Below are positions 8,955 to 17,007 of a DNA stretch of 64,000 nt, in pieces (position 1 is the stretch's first letter; every line of letters starts with the position of its first letter). The notes under the pieces are model-generated. The model was given only the letters and a program-made list of their open reading frames with translations, did no database searches and was not told where the DNA came from. The position numbers and the translations under genes were made by a program. Origin of the DNA: Anaerostipes rhamnosivorans (GTDB taxonomy: Bacteria; Bacillota; Clostridia; Lachnospirales; Lachnospiraceae). Where the stretch lies: the NCBI RefSeq assembly GCF_005280655.1, contig NZ_CP040058.1, forward strand, positions 219,001-283,000, given 5' to 3'.

Positions 8955-9048
8955 TACAGGGGTGCTGGCGTCATGCCGGCTGAGAGTAAGGCAAATGGAG
9001 CCTTTAACCCTTATACCTGATCTGGATAATGCCAGCGTAGGAATAGAA
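8955..9048 (+). ncRNA. TPP riboswitch (THI element)
   Basis: The sequence has the conserved THI-box blocks in order: GGGGTGCTGGCG (8959-8970), GGCTGAGAGTAAGGC (8978-8992), ACCCTTATACCTGATCTGG (9007-9025) and AATGCCAGCGTAGGAA (9028-9043). Thiamin pyrophosphate binding should favour the terminator at 9070-9098 and switch the operon off. Confidence 0.96.
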
Positions 9049-9069
9049 CAGCACAAACTGTGACAATTA

Positions 9070-9098
9070 CCCCGTTGGATTATCCAACGGGGTTTTTT
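9070..9098 (+). terminator. Riboswitch-controlled terminator
   Basis: CCCCGTTGGA and its complement form a stem with a tiny loop, followed by six T's. The ribosome site GGAGG begins at 9101, three bases after the T run. Confidence 0.9.
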
Positions 9099-9114
9099 AA
9101 GGAGGATGAAAAAG

Positions 9115-9411
9115 ATGAATGCAAGTGTAGCGATTCAGACATTGCCGGAGGCGGCTAACGATGAGGAATTGATCCGTATTGTGGATGAGGTTATTGACTA
9201 CATTAAAAGTACAGGACTTTCTTATTATGTGGGGCCGTTTGAAACTGCCATTGAAGGAGATTACGATGAACTGATGGATGTGGTAAAAGAGTGCCAGCAT
9301 ATTGCGGTGAGGGCAGGAGCGCCGTCAGTGGCAGCTTATGTAAAGGTATCCTATAAGCCAGAAGGAGATGTACTCACCATTGATAAAAAAGTTACGAAAC
9401 ACCACCAGTAA
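9115..9411 (+). CDS. Thiamine-binding protein of the MTH1187/YkoF-like family
   Basis: This 98-residue protein (MNASVAIQTLPEA) matches the small ferredoxin-like fold family once called DUF77 and later annotated as thiamine-binding: the pattern VDEVIDYIKSTGLSYYVGPFETAIEGDYDELMDVVK, abbreviated here in my reading to its key residues Tyr-Val-Gly-Pro and Glu-Thr-Ala-Ile-Glu-Gly, is diagnostic. Its position as first gene of a TPP-riboswitch operon supports a pyrimidine or thiamine-related ligand. ATG 9115 is chosen because ATG 9106 touches the ribosome site GGAGG at 9101-9105. Its end overlaps the permease gene by 44 bases. Confidence 0.88.
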   Translation: MNASVAIQTLPEAANDEELIRIVDEVIDYIKSTGLSYYVGPFETAIEGDYDELMDVVKECQHIAVRAGAPSVAAYVKVSYKPEGDVLTIDKKVTKHHQ

Positions 9412-10144
9412 AATACTGCCCGCGGCGGCTATTCTTATCATATTGGCGGTTTGGCAGTTTGTCAGCGGGGCTGGCATGGTTTCAAAGTTTCTGCTTCCAT
9501 CTCCATTGGATGTGCTAAAGGCATTGGTCAGTGATTTTCCGCTTTTGATGGTCAATGCGAAAGTAACGGTGATAGAGGCTCTTACCGGGCTGTTCATGGG
9601 CGTTGCCATTGGATTTCTCATGGCGGTTTTTATGGACCATTTTGATAAGCTTTACAAAGCATTTTACCCATTGATCGTACTGACGCAGACGATACCGACG
9701 ATAGCGATCGCACCTCTTTTGGTATTGTGGTTTGGTTATGAAATGCTTCCAAAGGTGATCCTGATTGTAATTGTGACCTTTTTCCCGATCACGGTAAGTC
9801 TGCTTGACGGTTTCCGTTCGGCAGACCAGGACACGATCAGCCTCATGCGTTCTATGGGGGCTACAAGTCTGCAGATTTTCCGGCATGTTAAGTTTCCGGG
9901 ATCATTGAGCCAGTTTTTTGCGAGTCTGAGGATCTCCGTGTCCTATGCAGTAGTAGGCGCTGTTATCTCAGAATGGCTGGGAGGCTTTGAAGGTCTGGGA
10001 GTCTATATGATACGAGTGAAAAAGGGGTTTTCTTTTGACAAAATGTTTGCGGTGATTTTCATCATATCAGCAATCAGCCTGCTGCTCATGTGGGCAGTGA
10101 ATCTGCTGCAGAAGAGATGTATGCCGTGGGAAGAGAAGAGTTAG
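9368..10144 (+). CDS. thiX: ABC transporter permease for a thiamine precursor (ThiX-like)
   Basis: This 258-residue inner-membrane protein belongs to the SsuC/TauC permease family. It has about six hydrophobic segments and the EAA loop (DGFRSADQDTISLMRSMGA, about 138-156) that contacts the ATPase. With the substrate-binding protein and ATPase that follow it forms one importer, and the TPP riboswitch points to a thiamine precursor such as a (formyl)aminopyrimidine. The start is uncertain: ATG 9368 directly abuts AAGGAG, while TTG 9380 has better spacing. The start lies well inside the previous gene. Confidence 0.88.
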   Translation: MYSPLIKKLRNTTSKILPAAAILIILAVWQFVSGAGMVSKFLLPSPLDVLKALVSDFPLLMVNAKVTVIEALTGLFMGVAIGFLMAVFMDHFDKLYKAFYPLIVLTQTIPTIAIAPLLVLWFGYEMLPKVILIVIVTFFPITVSLLDGFRSADQDTISLMRSMGATSLQIFRHVKFPGSLSQFFASLRISVSYAVVGAVISEWLGGFEGLGVYMIRVKKGFSFDKMFAVIFIISAISLLLMWAVNLLQKRCMPWEEKS

Positions 10145-10175
10145 AGGATCGATTAGGAATAGAGAGGTTGGTTTT

Positions 10176-11180
10176 ATGAAAAAAAGAATAGTGGCAGTTT
10201 TGCTTGCTGCAGTTATGATTATGTCCATCACAGGCTGCCAGAGCAAAGAAAATGGATCAGAAAAAAGTGAAGGTAAATTGACCAAAGTTACCTTTGTCCT
10301 GGATTGGACACCGAATACCAATCATACAGGAATTTATGTGGCAAAGGAAAAAGGATATTTTAAAGATGCAGGGCTGGATGTGGAGATTGTACAGCCGCCG
10401 GAAGACGGAGCAGAAGTTCTGGTGGGATCAGGGAAAGCCCAGTTTGGGATATCTTTTCAGGACAGCATGATGCCTGCGGTTGTGGGAGATGACGCGCTGC
10501 CAATCACAGCTGTCGCGGCAGTTTTACAGCACAACACATCTGGCATTATTTCCAGAAAAGGTGATGGTATCAGCAGTCCCAAAGGCCTGGAGGGAAAGAA
10601 GTATGCCACATGGAATCTGGAGATTGAAAAGGCAACCTTAAAACAGACGGTAGAAAAAGACCATGGGGATTTTAGCAAAGTCAAACTGATCCCTAGCACT
10701 GTGACCGATGAGGTTTCCGCACTGAAGAGCAAGAAGGTAGATGCCATCTGGATTTATTATGGATGGGCCGGCATTGCGGCAGAGGTTGCAGGATTGAAAA
10801 CAGATTATTTTGCATTTAAGGATATCGATCCGGTATTTGACTATTATACTCCGGTCATCATCGGCAATAAGGATTGGATGAAGAAGAATCCGGAAACTGC
10901 CAAGGCGTTTCTGGCAGCTGCAAAAAAGGGTTATGAGTTTGCCATAGATGATCCCAAGAGTGCAGCCGATATTCTCTGCAAAGCGGCACCGGAGCTGGAT
11001 TCTAAACTGGTGGAGAAGAGCCAGGAATACATGAAGGACCAGTACAAAGCAGAAGTTAAACAGTGGGGATATATGAATCCTAAGAGATGGAATGCCTTTT
11101 ATAATTGGATCAATGAAAAGGGGCTTTCTAAAACAAAGATTCCGGAGAACACCGGATTTACCAATGACTACTTGGAGTAA
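10176..11180 (+). CDS. thiY: ABC transporter substrate-binding lipoprotein for a thiamine precursor (ThiY/NMT1-like)
   Basis: This 334-residue lipoprotein has a signal peptide ending in the lipobox SITGC (Cys21). The mature part begins the NMT1/ThiY domain with LDWTPNTNHTGIYVAKEKGYF, shortened here to the motif DWTPNTNH-GIY, whose aromatic and Asn residues hold the pyrimidine ring in known homologues. It delivers the substrate to the permease from outside the membrane. RBS AGAGAGG precedes the ATG. The length is normal for the family. Confidence 0.92.
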   Translation: MKKRIVAVLLAAVMIMSITGCQSKENGSEKSEGKLTKVTFVLDWTPNTNHTGIYVAKEKGYFKDAGLDVEIVQPPEDGAEVLVGSGKAQFGISFQDSMMPAVVGDDALPITAVAAVLQHNTSGIISRKGDGISSPKGLEGKKYATWNLEIEKATLKQTVEKDHGDFSKVKLIPSTVTDEVSALKSKKVDAIWIYYGWAGIAAEVAGLKTDYFAFKDIDPVFDYYTPVIIGNKDWMKKNPETAKAFLAAAKKGYEFAIDDPKSAADILCKAAPELDSKLVEKSQEYMKDQYKAEVKQWGYMNPKRWNAFYNWINEKGLSKTKIPENTGFTNDYLE

Positions 11181-11185
11181 AGAAA

Positions 11186-11920
11186 ATGTCAGATTTAATT
11201 GTAACAGATGTTACACTTGCATATGAACACGAAAATGTTATCGAGGACATCAGGATTGAACTCCATGACAATGAACTGGTCTGCCTTCTGGGAGCAAGCG
11301 GTGGAGGAAAAACGACTTTGTTTAATGTGATCTCCGGGCTTAAAAGGCCTGATCAGGGGAACGTTTTGTTAAACGGCAGGGACATTACCGGACAGCCAGG
11401 GCATATCAGCTATATGCTGCAGAAGGATCTGCTTCTCCCTTACCGGACGATTGAGGACAACGTGGCGCTGCCACTGCTGATCCGGGGAGAGAAGAAAAAG
11501 GATGCCAGACAAAAGGTGGGTGCATTTTTCCAGGAGTTCGGGCTTGAGGGAACGCAGAAAAAGTATCCGAAACAGCTTTCCGGAGGAATGAGACAGAGAG
11601 CCGCTTTGCTTAGAACATACATGTTTTCGAAGGATGTGGCCTTACTGGATGAACCTTTCAGCGCACTTGATACACTGACAAAAAGCGATATGCACAGGTG
11701 GTATCTGGATGTCATGGATAAAATCCATCTGTCCACCTTATTTATAACGCATGATATTGATGAGGCCATTCTACTGTCAGACAGGATTTATCTACTGACG
11801 GGAAAACCGGGGAAGATTACAGACGAGATCACAATCCAGGAGCCCAAACCACGGAGACAGGACTTTAATCTTACGGCGGAATTCCTGAGGTATAAGAAAG
11901 AGATCTTGAACAAACTTTAG
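11186..11920 (+). CDS. thiZ: ABC transporter ATPase for a thiamine precursor (ThiZ-like)
   Basis: This 244-residue ATPase has Walker A GASGGGKTT (about 36-44), a Q-loop at MLQKDLLLPY, the signature LSGGMRQRAALLRTY, Walker B VALLDEPFSALD and the switch histidine in LFITHDIDEA. It powers the importer made with the two preceding genes and starts five bases after the substrate-binding gene. A terminator follows. Confidence 0.93.
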   Translation: MSDLIVTDVTLAYEHENVIEDIRIELHDNELVCLLGASGGGKTTLFNVISGLKRPDQGNVLLNGRDITGQPGHISYMLQKDLLLPYRTIEDNVALPLLIRGEKKKDARQKVGAFFQEFGLEGTQKKYPKQLSGGMRQRAALLRTYMFSKDVALLDEPFSALDTLTKSDMHRWYLDVMDKIHLSTLFITHDIDEAILLSDRIYLLTGKPGKITDEITIQEPKPRRQDFNLTAEFLRYKKEILNKL

Positions 11921-11940
11921 AGAAAAAATGTTGATATAAA

Positions 11941-11993
11941 GCAGGCCCCTGAAAAAGAAATTGATATTCAGGGGCCTGCTTTATGATTGTATG
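11941..11993 (+). terminator. Terminator of the thi transport operon
   Basis: GCAGGCCCCTGAA pairs with TTCAGGGGCCTGC across a loop of 13 bases; a short T run follows. Confidence 0.7.
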
Positions 11994-12045
11994 GTTAAGA
12001 TAAAGGGGTTATCCAAGTAGAGAAAATCTTACATACTTAAGACAA

Positions 12046-12205
12046 AGCAAGCCGGAGAACTGGTGAAAATGTCATATTCACAGGGTATGAAATACGGGAT
12101 GCCCTTTTGGGTATGAGTTATTTACCACTATTTCCGTCACGCTTTTGAAATGCGCTCCTCCAATAGTGGTAAATAACTTTCGTAAAGTGGCTCCTTTTGC
12201 TCCTA
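12046..12205 (+). repeat. Family 1 repeat, copy 2a (Z, X, Y with a different stem)
   Basis: Module Z: bases 12046-12076 are identical over 31 bases to 24487-24517. A partial X follows (about 12081-12115, with ACGGGATGCCCTTTTGGG). The Y hairpin is AGTTATTTACCACTATT at 12116-12132 pairing perfectly with 12162-12178. The flanks match other copies (TATGAG before; AGTGGC-CCTTTTG after), but the stem sequence itself differs and the pairing is kept. Confidence 0.85.
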
Positions 12206-12300
12206 TCATTTTACGTTTTGTGTGTTTTCTTTAAACGTTACATATTCGTTCAGGCTTACTGACAGTTCGTTAGAGAATAGATGAAATTTATAAAAACAAA

Positions 12301-12445
12301 AGGTGCCATCCTACGATAGTTTTTCTCCGTTGTCGGAAGGAGGCCTTTCCAGAGCCGACTGGAGACAATGGAGAAAAACTCATACCCACAGGGCATCCCG
12401 TGTCTTATACCCTTGGGGTGGGCGTGCTTCGCACGATAAGGTATA
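12301..12445 (-). repeat. Family 1 repeat, copy 2b (X-Y on the minus strand)
   Basis: On the minus strand this reads X (12443 to 12383) then Y. The Y stem is 12318-12334 with 12364-12380, 17 pairs including one G-T. It lies about 120 bases from copy 2a in the opposite orientation, so the two make a large imperfect inverted pair. Confidence 0.88.
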
Positions 12446-13300
12446 GTTTATTTTGTGAAGTATATGTTTAAAAAGTTCATTGGGTTTCTGTCGACCTGTC
12501 ATAGTGTAAAAATCATGGGGAGTCGACAGTGTAGATAAAATAAGGGAAAAGACTAAAATGTGAAGAGAATTGAAGTTTATATTTGATGGAGTTATAATAA
12601 TATTAATGAGGTCGACAAAAAGAGCTTAGAAAATGCCTGTTTTGTGTGGGTTTTATGAAAGCGGGTTTTAATAGATACATATTGGAATGTAAAGAGAAAA
12701 AAGCGGTAGTCAATCTGATTTTCCCCGATCACGTTAAATTGAAACATATTGGAATATTTAGAGTCCACCAGCTTCGACAGGCAGCTCAACATCATATGTG
12801 ATAATAGAACCATAATGGAACGTAATGTCATATAATGAATTAATAGTCCCTCTACACATCAAGGGAACTAACGGCATTCTAGATGAAAAAAAGTTTCAAC
12901 AGTAAAAACTAATTGATAATATGATAAAACGATCAGAGAAGAAGCTATAAAAGATTAAAAATCTATAAGATCGATGCTTATTTTGGTATAGGTTAATTGA
13001 ATAATGATTAATAGATCTACAAACGGATGCACAGGCTGCATTCGTTTTTTTGTTCCAGAGGAAAGTTCTCTAAACCTTCTTCTGGAATAAAAAAATCTGT
13101 GTATGGTATGTATACAAATACTTAAAGAAACTTAAATAGAATCTAATTCAAAGATAACTGAGGGTTCGAATGTTCATTTTTAAGTACAATATTTGCACAA
13201 CCATTTTAAAATAGAGTGACATTAATTGCTATTTTCTGAGAAATACAAAGAGAATATAATTGAAACATAAATAAAATAAAACCAATCAGGAGGAGCAGAC
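12446..13300. other. Intergenic stretch with no recognisable gene
   Basis: This AT-rich stretch lies between the repeats and the HPr gene. It holds an inverted repeat CTGTCGAC (12488-12495) / GTCGACAG (12522-12529) and a perfect -10 TATAAT at 13255-13260 with a poor -35, which suggests an activator-dependent promoter for the HPr operon. Short open frames here match nothing I recognise and have poor ribosome sites. Confidence 0.5.
13020..13048 (+). terminator. Orphan intrinsic terminator
   Basis: AACGGATGCA pairs with TGCATTCGTT (one G-T) and is followed by a T run. No gene precedes it within 1.1 kb on this strand, so it may end a small RNA or a decayed gene. Confidence 0.7.
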
Positions 13301-13561
13301 ATGTACGAAAAGGAATTGATCATTAACAACAAAACAGGGCTTCATGCCAGACCGGCAACGGAGTTATCTACATTATGCCGGAATTATGAGAGTGATATAA
13401 CAATCAAGACAGAGAATACTGAAGTTGATTCCAAAAGTATTATCAGCATTTTATCGGGAGGAATCTGCAAAGGGACAAAAATCAAGCTTGTAGTAAGCGG
13501 AACCGATGAAAAGGAAGCAGGAGAGAAGATCAGTGATTTTATTCAAAATTTAAAGGAGTAG
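13301..13561 (+). CDS. HPr-family phosphocarrier (operon-specific paralogue)
   Basis: This 86-residue protein has the HPr active site TGLHARPATE (His near residue 15) and a SKSIISI segment where HPr carries regulatory Ser46. HPr passes phosphate from Enzyme I to EIIA proteins. A copy placed first in a PTS operon, rather than with Enzyme I, suggests a dedicated carrier for this transporter or for its PRD regulator. RBS CAGGAGGAG precedes the ATG, and the next gene starts six bases after its stop. Confidence 0.93.
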   Translation: MYEKELIINNKTGLHARPATELSTLCRNYESDITIKTENTEVDSKSIISILSGGICKGTKIKLVVSGTDEKEAGEKISDFIQNLKE

Positions 13562-13567
13562 ATTTCT

Positions 13568-15622
13568 TTGGAATTAAAAAGCAGGCCAGCGTATATTTTA
13601 AAAATTATACTAGAACAAAAAAAGGGTTATACTGTCGACCGCATTATTGAAAAACTAAACATAACCAAGAGAACCTTTTACTATGATTTTGAACTGATTA
13701 ATGATTGGCTGCAAAGCAGGGAGCTGGGAAAGCTGGAGATTCAGTCTAAAATCATCTGTGTAAAATCTAATAAAATCGAAATGTTACAGGCCGAGATGAG
13801 AAAAAACGGAGGCTATTATTATTCTGTACAGGAAAGAAGGATCCTGGAGCTTTTGATGATACTGCTTTCCACTGAGGTTGTGACGATCGAGAAAATGCAG
13901 AACCTGTTTGATGTCAGCAAGAATACCATCTTGAAGGATATCAAAGAGTGGAAAAAACTTCTGGGAGACCAGGATATTGCTATTGCGAGTTCAATCAAAT
14001 TTGGGTATGTGCTCCAGGGAGAAGAGTTTGCAATTAGAAAGATTGTTGGAAAGGAAATAAAAAAATTAGAGAATTTCCAGCCAAAAGATATTCTAAAAAA
14101 ATGGATGCAGAAATCTTTAGTAACCATAACAGGGGAGGACTATGATTATCTGGAGATCGCAAGATGCCTGATCAAACAGTATGAACAAGATGAAAATATA
14201 AAGCTGGTTCTGGAAAATGAAGAACTGGAATGCAGTATGATCCTGATCTCATGGATCAGGAGTATGGACGGTTATACAATGAACCTTCATACAGAAGAGA
14301 AAGTCACTCTGGTTGAGACAAAACCGTATCAGTCTCTGAAACACAGTTTTGAAAAACTAAAGGTTTACAATTTAGAAATTCCTGAATCCGAGATATATTA
14401 TATTGCTACGCTTTTATTAGGTATAAAAGTTGCACAATTTGTTTCTCAGGATCAGGAGGACTTGTATATATCTAATTTTACTAAGGCATTGGTTGTTAAT
14501 TTTGAACGTATTGCCTGTATTTCTTTTGATAATAAGGCCCGTTTAATGACAAGGTTAAAAGGGCATATAAGACCGCTGTACTATAGATTGAAATATGGGG
14601 TTCAATCTACAAATCCATTGGTCCAGGATGTTATGAGAATGTATCCGGAAATATATGATTTCACTGAGAGAGCAGTGAAAGAGATGAAAGATGATCTGGC
14701 AAAGGTGCTGACATCAGATGAGATCGCATACCTGACAATCTATTTTATAAGCGATGAAAAGTATCAGACGATTCATAAAAAAAGCAATGTCTCAAAAGTC
14801 CTGGCACTCTGCGCGGACGGAATGGCAACTTCAACGCTGGTAAAAGAACAGTTAAAAACACTGTTCGGCAGCGCGGTAGACATTAAGCTGGGTATTATTT
14901 CTGAAGCTAAAAAATACGATTTGGATGAGTTTGCGCTGATCATTTCCACGGGGTATTCAGAGCTGCTGGCACAGAGAAAGAATATCGTGTTTACCAATGT
15001 TGTTCTGGAGGACGCTGATAAGAAAAAGATCATCCATGTTATGAACCGTTGTGGAGTGATAGGTGAGTATGACAGAACAATTCAGAGGATTATAGCGGCA
15101 GCCGCCCAAAGCACAAGCGGCACCGTAGATGAGAATGAACTGTATTTTAACGTTCTGCGGATTTTATTTGAGGTAGATAACAGAAAAATCGACCAAAAAT
15201 TGAATTCGGTTGAGGAATATATTCAAAAGAAAAGATATTCTCTACTGTCTGCACACAGCAGCAAAGAACAGCTGCTTATGCAGGGGTGTAAAAAAGCGGT
15301 TGGAGAAAATGCGTGGAAGCGGCTGTACAGTAGGTTATGTAACATGATGAACCATAACAAAATAAAATTTTATGAGATTACCGAAGATGTTGTAGTGCTT
15401 CACTGCCCAATGCGCGGAGACCTAAATGTAGAGATAAACTATGAAATTGTTGTTTCAAAGGAAAGGATAAAGATATCTGAGGAGATAAAAGGGAAAATAT
15501 TTATTTTCTTTGTAACCGTAGATCAAAATACACATTTCCCTGTACTGGAGGAGATTTATAATTATTGTGACAGTGAAAACGGGAGAGATTTATTGCTTGC
15601 TGTGAAAGGAGCAAATGAGTAA
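13568..15622 (+). CDS. BglG/MtlR-type PTS regulator (HTH, PRD, EIIB-like)
   Basis: This 684-residue activator has an HTH_11-type N-terminus (GYTVDRIIEKLNITKRTFYY), a second Mga-like helix-turn-helix near VSKNTILKDIKEWKK, two PRD regions (about 190-405) and a galactitol-type EIIB-like domain with LALCADGMATS (Cys near residue 416). The C-terminal part stands where an EIIA domain is expected but lacks the usual IPH motif; HCPMRGDLN is the closest stretch, so it may be degenerate. The start is TTG at 13568, nine bases after AAGGAG, with no better ATG nearby. It probably controls the galactitol-family PTS genes that follow. Confidence 0.88.
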   Translation: MELKSRPAYILKIILEQKKGYTVDRIIEKLNITKRTFYYDFELINDWLQSRELGKLEIQSKIICVKSNKIEMLQAEMRKNGGYYYSVQERRILELLMILLSTEVVTIEKMQNLFDVSKNTILKDIKEWKKLLGDQDIAIASSIKFGYVLQGEEFAIRKIVGKEIKKLENFQPKDILKKWMQKSLVTITGEDYDYLEIARCLIKQYEQDENIKLVLENEELECSMILISWIRSMDGYTMNLHTEEKVTLVETKPYQSLKHSFEKLKVYNLEIPESEIYYIATLLLGIKVAQFVSQDQEDLYISNFTKALVVNFERIACISFDNKARLMTRLKGHIRPLYYRLKYGVQSTNPLVQDVMRMYPEIYDFTERAVKEMKDDLAKVLTSDEIAYLTIYFISDEKYQTIHKKSNVSKVLALCADGMATSTLVKEQLKTLFGSAVDIKLGIISEAKKYDLDEFALIISTGYSELLAQRKNIVFTNVVLEDADKKKIIHVMNRCGVIGEYDRTIQRIIAAAAQSTSGTVDENELYFNVLRILFEVDNRKIDQKLNSVEEYIQKKRYSLLSAHSSKEQLLMQGCKKAVGENAWKRLYSRLCNMMNHNKIKFYEITEDVVVLHCPMRGDLNVEINYEIVVSKERIKISEEIKGKIFIFFVTVDQNTHFPVLEEIYNYCDSENGRDLLLAVKGANE

Positions 15623-15633
15623 AGGAGGATTCT

Positions 15634-16041
15634 ATGGAGAAAAGATGTATTTATTGCGGGCAGCCGATCACAAAAAAGCCAGTTATTGTTTGGATGAAAA
15701 GGGAAAAAGAAGAAGCACAATGCTGCAGTACGGACTGTTATAACAAAACATCCAGATTTATAAAATGGGACAAAACCTCGAGGCTCAAAGCCTATGTGAT
15801 TATTGGGATCTGTGCCGTTCTCAACTTAGTATTCATGGGTTTCTCCATGAAAGGCTGGTGGACGCATATACCGTTGATCGTCATAGGAATCTGTCTATGT
15901 AAGTGGCCGCTGGTATTTATGCATTTTCATAACTACGAAAGATTTGGAATTCCAAAAACACTTAGGTATGTCCGCCTTGCTTCATGGTTTCTTATTGTGT
16001 TTGGATCTGTCATTACGGCATGGGACATGTTCTCTTTATAA
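15634..16041 (+). CDS. Membrane protein with an N-terminal zinc-ribbon-like motif
   Basis: I do not recognise this 135-residue protein. Cys5, Cys8, Cys30 or Cys31 and Cys35 (CIYC and CCSTDC) form a TRASH-like or zinc-ribbon pattern. About three hydrophobic segments follow (near 52-73, 77-97 and 112-133). It begins 11 bases after the BglG-type regulator, with RBS AAAGGAGG, and ends before a fresh promoter region, so it is co-transcribed with the HPr and regulator genes. A role in metal-dependent sensing or in membrane control of the regulator is possible, but this is speculation. Confidence 0.7.
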   Translation: MEKRCIYCGQPITKKPVIVWMKREKEEAQCCSTDCYNKTSRFIKWDKTSRLKAYVIIGICAVLNLVFMGFSMKGWWTHIPLIVIGICLCKWPLVFMHFHNYERFGIPKTLRYVRLASWFLIVFGSVITAWDMFSL

Positions 16042-16138
16042 AATAGGTATAAAAAATGTAAAACATAAGAAATAAAAAATGAATAAAACTGCTCTTTTTG
16101 ATGGAATAGACCAATGATAAAATATACTTAGAAGTTAA

Positions 16139-16150
16139 GTTATCGATAAC
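16139..16150. promoter_or_regulatory. Perfect 12-bp palindrome upstream of the PTS genes
   Basis: GTTATCGATAAC lies 45 bases before the EIIA start, just after TATACTT. It could be the binding site of the BglG-type activator or another regulator. Confidence 0.4.
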
Positions 16151-16194
16151 CAAATATTCTGTTTAAATCTAAATATGGAAAGAGGTGACGATTT

Positions 16195-16650
16195 TTGAAA
16201 CTGCTAGATGAAGAACTTGTAATCTTGGATGCCGAAGTTAAAACGGCAGAAGATTGTATTAGACTTGGCGGAACTAGTTTTTATGAAAAAGGGTATGTGA
16301 AAGACGGATATACACAGGCTGTGATAGACAGAGAGAAAGTATATCCCACCGGTCTACCTGGAAAAGGAGTGGCTATTGCGATTCCACACACAAACAATAC
16401 ATATGTGAATAAACCGGCAGTAGGGGTCATTATTCCCAGAGAGCCCGTAAAATTCTGTGCAATGGGAACAAAGGATGTGTGGCTGGACTGTGAAGTGATT
16501 ATTCCTCTGGTAATTAAAGATTCGGATATGCAGATTAACATGCTGAAACAGATGATGAAGATTATTCAAGATGGAGAGCTGTTAAAGAAGATCAGGGATT
16601 CCAAAGATAAATCAGAGATCCTTTATTGTTTAAAAACTTTAGAGAGTTAG
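16195..16650 (+). CDS. PTS fructose/galactitol-type EIIA component
   Basis: This 151-residue EIIA-2 domain has the phosphorylated His65 in VAIAIPHTNN. It takes phosphate from HPr (perhaps the paralogue upstream) and hands it to the EIIB that follows. The start is a TTG, with AAAGAGGTGACG nine bases before it; there is no in-frame ATG nearby. The paralogue at 55822 shares FPTGL/YPTGL and PHT.N..V with it. Confidence 0.92.
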   Translation: MKLLDEELVILDAEVKTAEDCIRLGGTSFYEKGYVKDGYTQAVIDREKVYPTGLPGKGVAIAIPHTNNTYVNKPAVGVIIPREPVKFCAMGTKDVWLDCEVIIPLVIKDSDMQINMLKQMMKIIQDGELLKKIRDSKDKSEILYCLKTLES

Positions 16651-16665
16651 AAAGGAAGGGAAATT

Positions 16666-16965
16666 ATGAGGGCAATTAAAGTATTATCAGTATGCGGTTC
16701 AGGGACAGTGAGTTCAGCAATGCTTTCTTCAAAATTAGCAGATATATTTGAAGAAAAAGGATACGAGATGGAAGCCACAGAGGTCAGCCCGGGCGGTGTC
16801 CCCGGAGCGATGCAGGGAGGAGGCTATGACCTGATCGTTTATACAAGTCCTGTGGAGGGCAGCTATGGAGTTCCGATCCTAAATGCCACAGGCTTTCTTG
16901 TGGGGATCAATGAAGAAGAATTCATCGAAGAATTGATGCAGGAGGTAGAGAAATTAGAACTGTAG
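16666..16965 (+). CDS. PTS galactitol-type EIIB component
   Basis: This 99-residue protein has the active-site loop VCGSGTVSSAM, in which Cys10 carries phosphate. The fold is that of the small GatB-like EIIB proteins, and the length is normal. It starts 15 bases after the EIIA gene with RBS AAAGGAAGGG. Confidence 0.92.
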   Translation: MRAIKVLSVCGSGTVSSAMLSSKLADIFEEKGYEMEATEVSPGGVPGAMQGGGYDLIVYTSPVEGSYGVPILNATGFLVGINEEEFIEELMQEVEKLEL

Positions 16966-17007
16966 CATTGAGATACAGGTAGACATTTCACCAAGGAGGT
17001 TAAAAAT

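Noticed and set aside
895..12445. CRISPR array
   Set aside because: The repeats are far apart, long and hairpin-forming, without regular spacers or cas genes.
12592..12831. 79-codon minus-strand open frame in the intergenic stretch
   Set aside because: No ribosome site, no recognisable domain, AT-rich composition; chance frame.
13170..13200. Sigma-54 promoter before the HPr gene (AAGTAC-AATAT-TTGCAC)
   Set aside because: The -24 GG is missing, and the regulator next to it has no sigma-54 activation domain.
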